Of a DNA stretch of 64,000 bases, positions 27,470 to 38,990 are shown piece by piece (within the stretch, counting starts at the first letter, position 1; every line of letters starts with the position of its first letter). Made by a program: the position numbers and the translations under genes. The notes beneath the pieces were generated by a model, which was not told where the DNA came from, ran no database searches, and saw only the letters and a program-made list of their open reading frames with translations. The stretch covers positions 841,970-905,969 of the forward strand of contig NZ_QDGZ01000001.1 of the NCBI RefSeq assembly GCF_003076135.1. The letters run 5' to 3'. Origin of the DNA: Nocardioides gansuensis (GTDB lineage Bacteria > Actinomycetota > Actinomycetes > Propionibacteriales > Nocardioidaceae).

Positions 27470-28662
27470 GCGAGCAGACCACAGCGCCGAAGGCGGAGAA
27501 GGAGCCGGAGGAGCAGGCGCCTGCACGCGCCCGGGACCTCACGTCCTGGCTGCCGACGCTCGTCGACTCGATCGCCGCCGTGGTGCTGGCGCTGGTGGTC
27601 GGCGCGGTGCTGATCGTCTTCTCGACCCCTCGGGTGATCGAGTCGCTTTCCTACGTCTTCAGCTATCCCCTCGACTTCTTCGAGTACGCCCTCGTGGCGG
27701 TGTGGGACGGCTATCGGGCCCTCTTCACCGGCTCGATGGGGTCGCTGGGCGCCTGGGAGCGCACCCTGGAGCGCGCCGCGCCCCTGGTCTGCGCGGGCCT
27801 CGGCGTCTCCCTGGCCTTCCGCTCCGGCCTGTTCAACATCGGCGCGCAGGGCCAGATGCTGCTCGGTGCCCTGGTGGCCGGCTACATCGGCTTCAGCTGG
27901 GACCTCCCGGTCGGGCTCCACGCGCTCGTGGCCCTGGCCGGCGCGCTCGTGGCGGGCGGCCTGTGGGGAGCCATGGCGGGTGTGCTGAAGGCGCGCACCG
28001 GTGCGCACGAGGTGATCACCACGATCATGCTCAACTACGTCGGCCGCTTCGTGATGCTCTACTTCCTGGGCAAGGAAGCCCTCCAGCGGCCCGACAGCGA
28101 CAACCTGCTGTCCCCGCCGCCCGCCGACTCGGCGCGCTTCCCCGAGCTCGGCAGCCTGCACATCGGCGTACTCCTCGCGGTCCTCGCCGCGCTGGCGGTC
28201 TGGTGGCTGCTGGAGCGCAGCACGCTCGGCTTCGAGATGCGCGCCGTGGGCGCCAACCCCGACGCCAGCCGCACCGCCGGCATGAGCGTGGCCAAGGTCT
28301 ACGTCCTCGCGATGACCCTCGCCGGCGTGCTCGCCGGCCTCGCCGCGACCATGCAGGTCCTCGGCAAGGGCGACTCGCTCACCGACCAGGTGGCAGGCAC
28401 GGTCGGCTTCGACGCCATCACCGTCGCACTGCTCGGCCGCGCGACCCCCCTCGGCACCGTGCTCGCCGGCCTTCTCTTCGGAGCCCTGTCCGCCGGGGGC
28501 CTGGCCATGCAGGGCGCGGCCGGTGTCCCGCCGGAGCTGGCGCAGGTCCTGCAGGCACTGATCGTGCTGTTCGTGGCCGCGCCGGCCCTCGTGCGCGGCA
28601 TCTTCCGGATCCGTGGCAAGGGCGAGGGCTCCGGCGTGATGGCGACGGGGTGGGGAGCATGA
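27466..28662 (+). CDS. Nucleoside-type ABC transporter permease 1
   Basis: The 398-residue protein has eight or more hydrophobic segments and the BPD_transp_2-type signature regions, including GLFNIGAQGQMLLGALVAG, HEVITTIMLNYVGRF and the EMRAVGANPDASRTAGMSV loop that contacts the ATPase. It is the longer permease of the pair in BMP-linked importers. An acidic 25-residue N-terminal tail precedes the first helix. It is translationally coupled at both ends by ATGA overlaps. Confidence 0.93.
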   Translation: MSEQTTAPKAEKEPEEQAPARARDLTSWLPTLVDSIAAVVLALVVGAVLIVFSTPRVIESLSYVFSYPLDFFEYALVAVWDGYRALFTGSMGSLGAWERTLERAAPLVCAGLGVSLAFRSGLFNIGAQGQMLLGALVAGYIGFSWDLPVGLHALVALAGALVAGGLWGAMAGVLKARTGAHEVITTIMLNYVGRFVMLYFLGKEALQRPDSDNLLSPPPADSARFPELGSLHIGVLLAVLAALAVWWLLERSTLGFEMRAVGANPDASRTAGMSVAKVYVLAMTLAGVLAGLAATMQVLGKGDSLTDQVAGTVGFDAITVALLGRATPLGTVLAGLLFGALSAGGLAMQGAAGVPPELAQVLQALIVLFVAAPALVRGIFRIRGKGEGSGVMATGWGA

Positions 28663-29984
28663 GCATGACCGACACGACCGTGACGAGGACCCCCGAGGTC
28701 CCGGTGCGCGAGCGTGCCGACGTACGCCGGCAGGTGCGACTCGTCGTGACCCTGGGCCTGGCCCTCGCGCTGCTGCTCTGGTTCGCCGTCGTGATCGACG
28801 ACCCCACGGTCTCCTACGTGCTCGGGGAGCGGGTCACCAGGGAGTTCCAGCCCCAGCCGTTCAACGGCGCCATCGTCTCCTGGGCGGCCGTGGCCGTGAC
28901 CGGGGCGGCGCTCGCGCTGGCTGCGGTGAACCGCTTCCCGAAGGGGTGGCTCGGAGGGCTGCTGATGGTGCTCGTCGGCCTGTCGTTCTACCTCGCCTTC
29001 CTGGTGTGGGCCTACGCCGACCAGACGGGCTCGTTCTCGGCGGCCATCGCCAACCCCATCCCCGGCACCATCCGGGTGGCGACGCCCCTGGTCCTCGGTG
29101 CGCTCGCGGGCTGCCTGTGCGAGCGGGCCGGCGTCATCAACATCGCGATCGAGGGCCAGTTCCTCGCGGGCGCGTTCTTCTCCTCGATCTTCGCCAGCGT
29201 CGCCTACAGCTCCCTGGTCTTCATCCCGGTCGCACTCTGCGCCCCGTTCGGCATGCTCGGCGGCGTGCTGGCGGGCGTCCTGATCGCGGCGCTGCTCGGG
29301 CTGTTCGCCCTGCGCTACCAGGTCAACCAGGTGGTGCTCGGCGTCGTGCTGACCGCCTTCGCCTCCGGCCTGACGGCGTTCCTGCTCGGCCAGATCCCCG
29401 GTGACCGGAAGGCCGAGCTCAACGACCCGGAGATCCTGCAGGAGATCCGGATCCCCGGCCTCGCCGACATCCCGGTGCTGGGCGAGGCGCTCTTCAACCA
29501 GACGATCCTCGTCTACCTGATGTACGCCTCGGTGGCGCTGGTGACCTTCCTGCTCTTCCAGACCCGCTGGGGGCTGCGGGTGCGGGCGGTCGGTGAGCAC
29601 CCGAAGGCCGCCGACACGGTCGGCATCAAGGTCAACCGGGTGCGGTGGCAGGCGGTCCTCCTCGGTGGTGTCTTCGCCGGTCTCGGCGGCGCCTACTACA
29701 CCGTGGGCTCGACCGGCGCGTTCGACCGCGACGTCTCGGCCGGCACCGGCTTCATCGCGCTGGCCGCGGTGATCATGGGCCGCTGGCACCCGGTGGGCGC
29801 CGCGTTCGCGGCGGTGTTCTTCGGCTTCATGCTCAACCTCAAGACCCAGCTCGGCTTCGTGGACAAGCTGCCGACCGACCTCCTCGGCGCGGCGCCGTAC
29901 CTCGCGACCCTGATCGCGGTGGCCGGCTTCGTCGGCCGGGTCCGGCCCCCGGCCGCCGACGGCGTCCCCTACGTGAAGAGCTGA
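28659..29984 (+). CDS. Nucleoside-type ABC transporter permease 2
   Basis: The 441-residue protein is the second permease of the importer. Hydrophobic segments cover most of the length. Family motifs are ERAGVINIAIEGQFLAGAFF, RYQVNQVVLGVVLTAFASG and the coupling loop RVRAVGEHPKAADTVGIKV. It is longer than usual by an N-terminal region with about three extra apolar segments (residues 25-115). ATG 28659 overlaps the previous stop. The cytidine deaminase gene begins 1 base after its stop. Confidence 0.92.
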   Translation: MSMTDTTVTRTPEVPVRERADVRRQVRLVVTLGLALALLLWFAVVIDDPTVSYVLGERVTREFQPQPFNGAIVSWAAVAVTGAALALAAVNRFPKGWLGGLLMVLVGLSFYLAFLVWAYADQTGSFSAAIANPIPGTIRVATPLVLGALAGCLCERAGVINIAIEGQFLAGAFFSSIFASVAYSSLVFIPVALCAPFGMLGGVLAGVLIAALLGLFALRYQVNQVVLGVVLTAFASGLTAFLLGQIPGDRKAELNDPEILQEIRIPGLADIPVLGEALFNQTILVYLMYASVALVTFLLFQTRWGLRVRAVGEHPKAADTVGIKVNRVRWQAVLLGGVFAGLGGAYYTVGSTGAFDRDVSAGTGFIALAAVIMGRWHPVGAAFAAVFFGFMLNLKTQLGFVDKLPTDLLGAAPYLATLIAVAGFVGRVRPPAADGVPYVKS

Positions 29985-29985
29985 C

Positions 29986-30384
29986 GTGGCCGACGACTTC
30001 GACTGGGACGGACTGCGCGACGCGGCCGTCGACGTGGCCACCCGCGCCTACGCCCCCTACAGCCACTATCCCGTGGGGGCCGCTGCCACGGCCGACGACG
30101 GCCGGGTGCTGGTGGGCTGCAACGTGGAGAACGCGGCGTACGGCGTCGTGCTGTGCGCCGAGTGCGGAGTGGTCAGCCAGCTGCACGCGACCGGCGGCGG
30201 ACGTCTCACCCACTTCGTGTGCGTCAACGGCAACGGCGACGTGATCATGCCGTGCGGCCGCTGCCGCCAGCTGCTCTTCGAGCACGGCGGGCGCGAGCTG
30301 CTCGTGATGACCCGGCACGGCGTGCGGACGATGGACGAGGTGCTGCCCGACGCGTTCGGACCTGATGACCTGGAGGAAGTGTGA
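29986..30384 (+). CDS. cdd: Cytidine deaminase
   Basis: The 132-residue protein deaminates cytidine and deoxycytidine to the uridine forms. The zinc site is complete: Cys57 and the catalytic Glu59 in VLCAECGV, and Cys90 and Cys93 in MPCGRCRQ. AYAPYSHYPVGAA and NVENAAYG are the usual substrate segments. It is the small homotetrameric type. The GTG start at 29986 is directly after the permease stop, and its end overlaps deoA by four bases. Import, deamination and phosphorolysis are thus encoded in one operon. Confidence 0.96.
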   Translation: MADDFDWDGLRDAAVDVATRAYAPYSHYPVGAAATADDGRVLVGCNVENAAYGVVLCAECGVVSQLHATGGGRLTHFVCVNGNGDVIMPCGRCRQLLFEHGGRELLVMTRHGVRTMDEVLPDAFGPDDLEEV

Positions 30385-31670
30385 GTGCAGCCCACGACGC
30401 CGTCGAGGTGATCATCGCCAAGCGGGACGGGCACGAGCTCACCGACAGCCAGATCGACTGGGTCATCGACGCCTACACGCGTGGCGAGGTCGCCGACGAG
30501 CAGATGTCTGCCCTGGCGATGGCGATCCTGCTCAACGGCATGGAGATGCGTGAGATCGCCCGCTGGACCGCGGCGATGATCGCGTCGGGGGAGCGGATGG
30601 ACTTCTCGTCGCTGTCCCGCCCGACCTCCGACAAGCACTCGACCGGTGGCGTGGGCGACAAGATCACCCTGCCGCTCGCGCCGCTCGTGGCGGCGTGCGG
30701 CGTGGCGGTGCCGCAGCTCAGCGGGCGCGGCCTGGGCCACACCGGCGGCACCCTCGACAAGCTCGAGTCGATCCCGGGATGGCGCGCCACTCTCTCCAAC
30801 GCGGAGATGCTGGCCCAGCTCGAGGAGGTCGGCGCCGTCATCTGCGCCGCCGGCGACGGGCTGGCGCCCGCCGACAAGAAGCTCTACGCCCTGCGCGACG
30901 TCACCGGCACGGTCGAGGCGATCCCGCTGATCGCGAGCTCGATCATGAGCAAGAAGATCGCCGAGGGCACCGGGTCACTGGTGCTGGACGTGAAGGTCGG
31001 CACCGGCGCGTTCATGAAGGACGAGGACCAGGCCCGCGAGCTCGCCTCCACCATGGTGGCGCTCGGCACGGATGCCGGCGTGCACACCGTCGCGCTGCTC
31101 ACCGATATGTCCACGCCGCTCGGGCTGACCGCCGGCAACGCGATCGAGGTCGCGGAGTCGGTGGAGGTGCTCGCCGGGGGCGGACCCGCCGACGTGGTCG
31201 AGCTGACGGTGGCGCTCGCCCGCGAGATGCTCGCGGGCGCGGGCGTCACCGACCTCGACCCGGCCGAGGTGCTGGCGTCCGGTCGTGCGATGGACACCTG
31301 GAGGACAATGGTCCGGGCCCAGGGCGGCGACCCCGACGCCGCGCTCCCGGAGGCCCGCGAGTCGCACGTGGTGGCCGCGCCGGCTTCCGGCACGCTGACC
31401 CGGCTGGACGCGATGGCGGTCGGCCTGGCCGCCTGGCGGCTGGGGGCGGGCCGGGCCCGCAAGGAGGATCCCGTGCAGGCGGGCGCCGGCGTCGTCTGGC
31501 ACGCGCGTCCCGGCGACACGGTCACCGAGGGCCAGCCGCTCTTCACGCTGCTCACCGACGAGCCGGCACGCTTCGACCGGGCGCTGGTGTCGCTCGAGGG
31601 CGGCTACGAGGTGGGCGACGACACGTCGTACGCCGCGGCGCCGCTGGTCATCGACCGGATCTCGGGCTAG
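30381..31670 (+). CDS. deoA: Thymidine phosphorylase
   Basis: The 429-residue protein cleaves thymidine (and deoxyuridine) with phosphate into base and deoxyribose 1-phosphate. The signature DKHSTGGVGDKITLPLAPLV and SGRGLGHTGGTLDKLESIPG region binds phosphate and substrate; the C-terminal domain ends after the usual alpha/beta part. The length is normal for the pyrimidine nucleoside phosphorylase family. It starts with GTG at 30381 inside the cdd stop. The deoxyribose phosphate would then pass through the phosphohexomutase-type enzyme and DeoC encoded at 43-47 kb. It overlaps the convergent small gene by four bases. Confidence 0.95.
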   Translation: MSAAHDAVEVIIAKRDGHELTDSQIDWVIDAYTRGEVADEQMSALAMAILLNGMEMREIARWTAAMIASGERMDFSSLSRPTSDKHSTGGVGDKITLPLAPLVAACGVAVPQLSGRGLGHTGGTLDKLESIPGWRATLSNAEMLAQLEEVGAVICAAGDGLAPADKKLYALRDVTGTVEAIPLIASSIMSKKIAEGTGSLVLDVKVGTGAFMKDEDQARELASTMVALGTDAGVHTVALLTDMSTPLGLTAGNAIEVAESVEVLAGGGPADVVELTVALAREMLAGAGVTDLDPAEVLASGRAMDTWRTMVRAQGGDPDAALPEARESHVVAAPASGTLTRLDAMAVGLAAWRLGAGRARKEDPVQAGAGVVWHARPGDTVTEGQPLFTLLTDEPARFDRALVSLEGGYEVGDDTSYAAAPLVIDRISG

Positions 31671-31897
31671 AGCAGCTCGAGCTTGGTGTAGGGGCTCACG
31701 ACCCGCACCGTGCGGGATCCGAAGTCCACGGTCACGGCCGCGGCCTCCATGCCGACGACGCGGCCGACCCCGTGGGCATCGTGCGAGACGAGGTCACCGA
31801 CCTTGTACTGCTCGACGACCTGCTCGGGGGGAGCCTTGAAGGGACTGCTGGCGAGGTGTCGCGGCCTGGGCGCGGAGTACGTGGTCATCTGGACCAT
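31667..31897 (-). CDS. Small conserved protein with a CarD/KOW-like beta-barrel pattern
   Basis: The predicted product is 76 residues from ATG 31897, which has GGAG 8 bases upstream. After a 30-residue polar start comes YKVGDLVSHDAHGVGRVVGM with a following strand pair (AAVTVDFGSRTVRVVSPYTK). This is the pattern of small SH3-like barrels such as the CarD N-terminal (RNA polymerase-interacting) domain, here without the DNA-binding part. Conserved stand-alone proteins of this type exist in actinobacteria, but the function is not known. It lies between deoA (convergent) and katG. Confidence 0.7.
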   Translation of the reverse strand: MVQMTTYSAPRPRHLASSPFKAPPEQVVEQYKVGDLVSHDAHGVGRVVGMEAAAVTVDFGSRTVRVVSPYTKLELL

Positions 31898-31926
31898 TAT
31901 GCGCGCTCCAGGCCGCGACGTCCCCA

Positions 31927-34167
<2,241 letters not shown>

Positions 34168-34181
34168 TCAGGTTGGTGGGT

Positions 34182-34607
34182 TCAGGAGGGGGCGGAGCAG
34201 GCGGGGCACATGCCCCAGTAGACGACCTCGGCCTCGTCGATCGAGAAGCCTTGGTCGTTGGAGGCCGTCAGGCACGGGACGTGCCCGACGGCGCAGTCCA
34301 CGTCGGCGATGGACCCGCAGGAGCGGCACACGACGTGGTGGTGGTTGTCGCCGACGCGCGCCTCGTAGCGTGCGACCGAGCCCGACGGCTGGATGCGCCG
34401 GACCAGGCCCGTGGTGGTCAGGGCACGCAGCACGTCGTAGACGGCCTGGTGCGAGACCTCCGGGAGCTCACGGCGTACGGCACCGATGATCGAGTCGGTG
34501 TCCGCATGCGGGTGGTCGTGCACGGCGGCCAGCACGGCAAGCCGTGGACGGGTCACCCGGAGCTCGGCGCCGCGCAGCATCAGCTCGAAGTCGGCGGATG
34601 AGCGCAT
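34182..34607 (-). CDS. furA: Fur-family regulator upstream of katG
   Basis: The 141-residue protein has the winged-helix DNA-binding half ([41 protein letters not shown]) and the metal-binding half with [17 protein letters not shown] and a C-terminal CPAC. Together with the katG neighbour this is FurA, the iron/peroxide-sensing repressor of katG. ATG 34607 is chosen because the earlier in-frame ATG (34643) lies inside an inverted repeat that is probably its own operator. FurA proteins usually autoregulate furA-katG. Confidence 0.93.
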   Translation of the reverse strand: MRSSADFELMLRGAELRVTRPRLAVLAAVHDHPHADTDSIIGAVRRELPEVSHQAVYDVLRALTTTGLVRRIQPSGSVARYEARVGDNHHHVVCRSCGSIADVDCAVGHVPCLTASNDQGFSIDEAEVVYWGMCPACSAPS

Positions 34608-34629
34608 GCCCCGCAGTATTGCCCCTTTC

Positions 34630-34644
34630 CTTGAATAGTTCAAG
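34630..34644. promoter_or_regulatory. furA: Candidate FurA operator
   Basis: CTTGAATAGTTCAAG is a perfect inverted repeat (6-base arms, 3-base centre) in an AT-rich spot 22 bases upstream of the furA start. FurA-type regulators of actinobacteria bind AT-rich palindromes overlapping the furA promoter. The site lies between furA and the divergent adenosine deaminase gene, 40 bases from the start of the latter. Confidence 0.65.
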
Positions 34645-34684
34645 ATTGGGTTGGGAGGTGTGTCCGGCTGGAAGGATGGGGCGC

Positions 34685-35764
34685 GTGACGACCCCGACCC
34701 ACGACCAGGTGCTGCGCGCTCCCAAGGTGCTCCTCCACGACCACCTCGACGGCGGGCTGCGCCCCCAGACCGTGCTCGAGCTGGCGGCCGACTGCGGCCA
34801 CCCGCTGCCTGCGGACGACGCCGACTCGCTGGGGCGGTGGTTCGCCGAGGCGGCGGACTCCGGCTCGCTGGTGCGCTACCTGGAGACCTTCGACCACACC
34901 GTGGCCGTGATGCAGACCGCGGCGGCGCTCAGCCGGGTGGCGCGCGAGTGCGTCGAGGACCTCGCCGCCGACGGCGTGGTCTACGCCGAGGTCCGCTACG
35001 CCCCCGAGCAGCACGTCGGGGGCGGTCTCACGCTCGACGAGGTCGTCGGTGCCGTGCAGGAGGGGTTCGACGCCGGCGTCGCGGCCGCGGGTGGGAGCAT
35101 CGTCGTACGCCAGCTGCTCACCGCCATGCGTCACCAGGCGCGCTCGATGGAGATCGCCGAGCTGGCCGTCGCGTGGCGCGACCGGGGCGTCGCCGGCTTC
35201 GACATCGCCGGGGCCGAGGCCGGCTACCCGCCCACCCGCCACCTCGACGCGTTCGAATACCTCCAGCGCGAGAACTTCCACTTCACGATCCACGCCGGCG
35301 AGGCCTTCGGGCTGCCGTCGATCTGGCAGGCCCTGCAGTGGTGCGGCGCAGACCGGCTCGGCCACGGCGTGCGCATCGTCGACGACATCACCGTCGACGA
35401 CGACGGCAACGCGAAGCTCGGCCGCCTCGCGGCGTACGTCCGCGACAAGCGCATCCCCCTCGAGATGTGCCCCGCCTCCAACGTGCAGACCGGCGCGGTC
35501 ACCTCGATCGCGGAGCACCCGATCGGCCTGCTCACCCGGCTGCGCTTCCGCGTCACCGTCAACACCGACAACCGGCTGATGAGCGGCACCTCGATGACCG
35601 ACGAGATGTGCTCCCTGGTCGAGGCTTTCGGCTATGGCCTCGAGGACCTCCGCTGGTTCACGATCAACGCGATGAAGTCGTCGTTCCTGCCGTTCGACGA
35701 GCGGCTCGAGATCATCGACGGCGTCGTCAAGCCGGGGTACGCCGCGCTGCTGGGCGAGGCGTGA
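34685..35764 (+). CDS. add: Adenosine deaminase
   Basis: The 359-residue TIM-barrel enzyme converts (deoxy)adenosine to (deoxy)inosine. Zinc and catalytic residues are visible in [18 protein letters not shown] (catalytic Glu), the HGVRI segment and the metal Asp in [15 protein letters not shown] 34685 is preferred because the AAGGA element is 8 bases upstream; the ATG at 34676 has no spacing. Purine salvage fits the nucleoside importer, cdd and deoA a few kb upstream. The order resembles the add-deoA-cdd-sdh block of mycobacteria. Its 3' end overlaps the convergent C39-like gene by 38 bases. Confidence 0.94.
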   Translation: MTTPTHDQVLRAPKVLLHDHLDGGLRPQTVLELAADCGHPLPADDADSLGRWFAEAADSGSLVRYLETFDHTVAVMQTAAALSRVARECVEDLAADGVVYAEVRYAPEQHVGGGLTLDEVVGAVQEGFDAGVAAAGGSIVVRQLLTAMRHQARSMEIAELAVAWRDRGVAGFDIAGAEAGYPPTRHLDAFEYLQRENFHFTIHAGEAFGLPSIWQALQWCGADRLGHGVRIVDDITVDDDGNAKLGRLAAYVRDKRIPLEMCPASNVQTGAVTSIAEHPIGLLTRLRFRVTVNTDNRLMSGTSMTDEMCSLVEAFGYGLEDLRWFTINAMKSSFLPFDERLEIIDGVVKPGYAALLGEA

Positions 35765-36275
35765 CCACGCCCCACCACCGGTCCCACCCCGCCAGCTGCA
35801 CCGGACCCGTGACCCAGCGGTCGCGGCCTACCCGGACGGCCCTCCCCACGGCAGGGTCGTAGGTCCAGGTCCCCTCCTCGTCGCCCTCGACGGTGAGCAC
35901 CACGTGACGTGGCAGCCACCGACTGCCGACGTAGGCGACGACCGGCCTCTGCTCCCGGGCCGAGGTGACCATCCGGGCGTAGGCGCGTCGGCGACCGAGC
36001 ACCGGGCGCAGGGCGTAGCGGCAGCCGGTGATGGCCTCGAGCTCCCGCTTCACCGCCCACGGTGGCGTGCCCACGCCTCGCCACCAGGGGAGCTGCGCCT
36101 CGCCCCTGCTGTCGTTCCAGGACGTCAGGCGCCGGTGCAGGTCGAGGACCTGCCGGGCGAACTCGTCCGGTCCCACGTCGGTCCTGCCCTCGGCGAGCAT
36201 CCGGGCCACGACCAGGGACGCAGCGCCGCAGGAGCGCCGGTCCGGCTGCGGCAGGGGCCAGGGAAGCCGCGTCAC
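35727..36275 (-). CDS. Papain-fold (C39-like) peptidase-related protein
   Basis: The 182-residue protein begins with [20 protein letters not shown]. The SCGAASL segment looks like the catalytic Cys region of C39/papain-like proteases. Further on, [10 protein letters not shown] gives a candidate His and [13 protein letters not shown] a candidate Asp, in the right order. There is no signal peptide. GTG 36275 overlaps the stop of the uridine kinase-like gene (GTGA), so the two are coupled. Function is unknown; it could be an inactive fold member. A longer start at 36326 is possible but would run into the kinase gene. Confidence 0.65.
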   Translation of the reverse strand: MTRLPWPLPQPDRRSCGAASLVVARMLAEGRTDVGPDEFARQVLDLHRRLTSWNDSRGEAQLPWWRGVGTPPWAVKRELEAITGCRYALRPVLGRRRAYARMVTSAREQRPVVAYVGSRWLPRHVVLTVEGDEEGTWTYDPAVGRAVRVGRDRWVTGPVQLAGWDRWWGVVTPRPAARRTPA

Positions 36276-36865
36276 CGCAGCCGCACCAGCTCGGCGTAGG
36301 CCCGGTCGGGTGTCGCGACCCGGCACCCCAGCTGCTGGGCGTGCGCCACGACCCGGCGCTGGTCTCGCAGCAGGGCGACCCCGCGCCGTAGCAGCACCAG
36401 CGGTGGCTTGCGGTGCTCGCGCAGGTCACGGGTCAGCCGCCGCCAGAAGGTCACCAGCGGCTGCTGGGTCAGGCAGTACGCCGCGGCCAGCAGGCCGCGG
36501 GCGCGGCACTCCGGCACGATCTCCGGCGCGAAGATGCCCTCGGCGACGAACAGCTCAGCGCCCTCCAGGTCGAGGATGCGCGAGCCCGTGCGGCCGTTCC
36601 GGGAGATCTCGTAGACCGGCACGTCGACCTTGCCGTCGCGGCACAGCGCCTCGAGCGCGGCGAGCGCGTCGTCGTGCAGCCACGAGTCGGGGTGGTCCCA
36701 GTCGACGAGCCCGGCGTTCGCGCCGTCGGTGATCAGCGGGAGCGACGGGTCGTGGCCGTCCTTGTAGAAGTCGTCGAGCCGCAGGACGGGCACGCCGAGC
36801 CGCTCGGCGAGACGCGACTTGCCGGCCCCGCTGGGGCCGGCAAGCACGATGACTCTGGCGGGCAC
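36272..36865 (-). CDS. Uridine kinase-like P-loop protein
   Basis: The 197-residue protein has Walker A GPSGAGKS at residues 10-17, then VLRLDDFYKDG, DWDHPDSW and VPVYEISRNGRTG, the substrate-binding stretch of uridine/cytidine and phosphoribulokinase-type kinases, and GAELFVAEGIFAPE as the Walker B-like segment. A role in phosphorylating uridine fits the nucleoside salvage genes upstream. It could also act on a different nucleoside-like substrate. Translation of the following C39-like gene is coupled to it. Confidence 0.85.
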   Translation of the reverse strand: MPARVIVLAGPSGAGKSRLAERLGVPVLRLDDFYKDGHDPSLPLITDGANAGLVDWDHPDSWLHDDALAALEALCRDGKVDVPVYEISRNGRTGSRILDLEGAELFVAEGIFAPEIVPECRARGLLAAAYCLTQQPLVTFWRRLTRDLREHRKPPLVLLRRGVALLRDQRRVVAHAQQLGCRVATPDRAYAELVRLR

Positions 36866-36910
36866 GGGGGGACATTCTGCCCGACCCGGCCCGCCGCCTC
36901 GCAGCCTGCG

Positions 36911-38809
36911 TCAGTCGAGGCTGAGCCGCTGGCCGTAGATGTCCTGGTCCAGGCCTCCTCCGTTGCCGCAGTTGTCTCCTGTGTACGGAGCGTCGGCGCG
37001 CGCCAGCGGCACGTCCGGGTTCACCGAGCCCGGCGGGTCGGCGAGGTCGATCCGGCACTGGAGCACGTCGAACCCGTCGACGAAGCCACCCTGTGCCTCG
37101 GTCTCCCGCGGGTCCTCACCGGGCACCACGTTGCGGTTGTCCGTCCACGCCAGGTAGGCGAAGAGGCCCCCCGCCGCCGGGCCGTTCCCGTCGCCGATGG
37201 CCACCCAGTTGTAGTCACCCTGGAACGGCACGTCCCGGTTGCCGAACATCTCGTACGACGGCTGGTGCGTCGCCGCCGACACCTGGCCGAGCGGCGTCCA
37301 GGTCACGCCGTTGGTCGAGGTGGCGGCGTACGTCGCGACCACGTCGGTGCCACTCGAAACGGCGCGGCCCTGCGCATCGAGTCGGTTGCCCAGCGGGAGC
37401 TGCACCGAGTAGGCGTCGTCGGTCCGGTTGTCCTGCCAGACCGCCACCAGCCTCCCGGCGTACGCGTCGACGTCGGCGAAGAACTGGTGTCCCGGGTCAC
37501 CGGGCGAGGGATCGACGGGCACGCCGGCCGACCAGCTCGCACCGTTGTTCGTGGACCGGGACACGTAGACCAGCGAGCGACCGACCGTGCCCGGTGTTGC
37601 CGACGAGTACGCCGTCGTGCTGGGCACGACCGTCGCCGGGTCGACGGCGTTCCACGTCGCGAAGATCCCGGGCACCGTGCCGGTCTGGTCAGCCGTCAGC
37701 CGTGGCTCGAGCGGGATGCGCGGGAACACGAACGACGGGGGCGCGCACGCCTGCGGGCCGTCGCCGCACTCCCGGTCACCGCCGATGTTGGGGAAGTACG
37801 GCGTGAAGCTGGCGATCCGGGTCGGCCTGGCGAACGTCTGGCCACCGTCGGTCGACCGGGTCATCGCCATCCCGTCGACGCGTCCGGTGCCCGGCGCCGC
37901 GAAGCTCCGCCAGGAGACGTAGACGTCGCCGTCGGCCTCGACCGCGATGTCACACCCCTGGACGTAGCCGTCGGAGACGATCTGCCCGCGGTCGAAGGAG
38001 ACACCGTGGTCGGTGGACCGGGCGAAGTAGATCTTGTTGCGCCCGGCGCCCTGGAACTTGGTCCAGCAGAAGTAGACGTTGTCTTCGTGCTCGCTGTCGG
38101 TGCGGTCCACCTCCATCAGCGGCTTGTCCTGGAAGATGCCGGCCAGCGCGGGAGTGCCGGCCTTGCCCACGATCACGGTGCGCAGGTAGTCCTTGGGGAG
38201 CTGCCCGCTCACGCCGGCCGGACCCGGGTTGTCGGCGTAGGTCGAGACGAACACCGAGCCGTTCTGGGGCATCGCGCGGTTGAAGGCGATGCCGCCCACG
38301 AACAGGCGACCGTCGTTGTCGAACGCGACGAGGGGGTCACCGGAGTCGGTGCGTCCCTTGAGGGGCGAGACGCTGCCCTCGGCGGAGTCGTCCAGCGGAT
38401 AGCCGGGCAGGGTCGAGTCGGTCCAGGTCGTGCCCCCGTCGGTCGAGAAGCCGAGCCCCATCCAGCCGGCGGCGAGGTCGGTCATGCAGTAGTCGTTCCA
38501 GCCGGCGACGATGATCGCGGGGTCGGTCGGATCGATGGCGACGGTCGGCTCATTGCCCTGCCGTCGGTTGCCGCCGTCGTTGGAGTCGATGTCGCCGTCG
38601 TTTGCGACGTCGTCGGGTGCGGGGTTGCTTGCTGCGTTTCCGCAGTGGGCGATGGCCTGGTCGGTGCCACCGTCATGACGGGTGTAGGGGCCGTCGTCCG
38701 AGACGGCGAAGTCGGTCGCTGGCGGCAGGGCCCCCTGTGCGGAGGGGATCGCCAACGGGGCCAGGATCACGGCCCCGGCCGCGAGACCGAGGGAAAGCCG
38801 AGTGCGCAT
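36911..38809 (-). CDS. Secreted BNR-repeat (sialidase-type beta-propeller) protein
   Basis: The 632-residue protein has a clear Sec signal peptide (MRTRLSLGLAAGAVILAPLA, probable cleavage after SAQG). The mature part contains at least four Asp-box/BNR motifs: STDGGTTW, STDHGVSF, STDGGQTF and STNNGASW, typical of six-bladed sialidase-like propellers. No complete arginine triad of true sialidases could be confirmed by eye, so calling it an active sialidase is not justified. Cysteines are present in pairs, as in exported proteins. It is probably a secreted or wall-linked glycan-binding or hydrolytic protein. Confidence 0.8.
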   Translation of the reverse strand: MRTRLSLGLAAGAVILAPLAIPSAQGALPPATDFAVSDDGPYTRHDGGTDQAIAHCGNAASNPAPDDVANDGDIDSNDGGNRRQGNEPTVAIDPTDPAIIVAGWNDYCMTDLAAGWMGLGFSTDGGTTWTDSTLPGYPLDDSAEGSVSPLKGRTDSGDPLVAFDNDGRLFVGGIAFNRAMPQNGSVFVSTYADNPGPAGVSGQLPKDYLRTVIVGKAGTPALAGIFQDKPLMEVDRTDSEHEDNVYFCWTKFQGAGRNKIYFARSTDHGVSFDRGQIVSDGYVQGCDIAVEADGDVYVSWRSFAAPGTGRVDGMAMTRSTDGGQTFARPTRIASFTPYFPNIGGDRECGDGPQACAPPSFVFPRIPLEPRLTADQTGTVPGIFATWNAVDPATVVPSTTAYSSATPGTVGRSLVYVSRSTNNGASWSAGVPVDPSPGDPGHQFFADVDAYAGRLVAVWQDNRTDDAYSVQLPLGNRLDAQGRAVSSGTDVVATYAATSTNGVTWTPLGQVSAATHQPSYEMFGNRDVPFQGDYNWVAIGDGNGPAAGGLFAYLAWTDNRNVVPGEDPRETEAQGGFVDGFDVLQCRIDLADPPGSVNPDVPLARADAPYTGDNCGNGGGLDQDIYGQRLSLD

Positions 38810-38990
38810 GGTCTACTCCCCGGAACGTGGGTGGGTGGCTCGGTCGGGCCACACCTCATCGTCCGCCGCGGCAGGGGCACTGTCGAGTGGGCAAAGTGAC
38901 CCTTCGCGGGACGGCTTGCTTCGAACGGGTTTATCCGTCGACAACGGGTGGAAGCGTTCAGATCGAGGCCCAACGAACCAGGAGACGCGA

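Noticed and set aside
36911..38809. Active sialidase
   Set aside because: BNR motifs and a signal peptide are clear, but the arginine triad, Tyr/Glu pair and Asp of sialidases were not confirmed by eye, so only a BNR-propeller protein is claimed.
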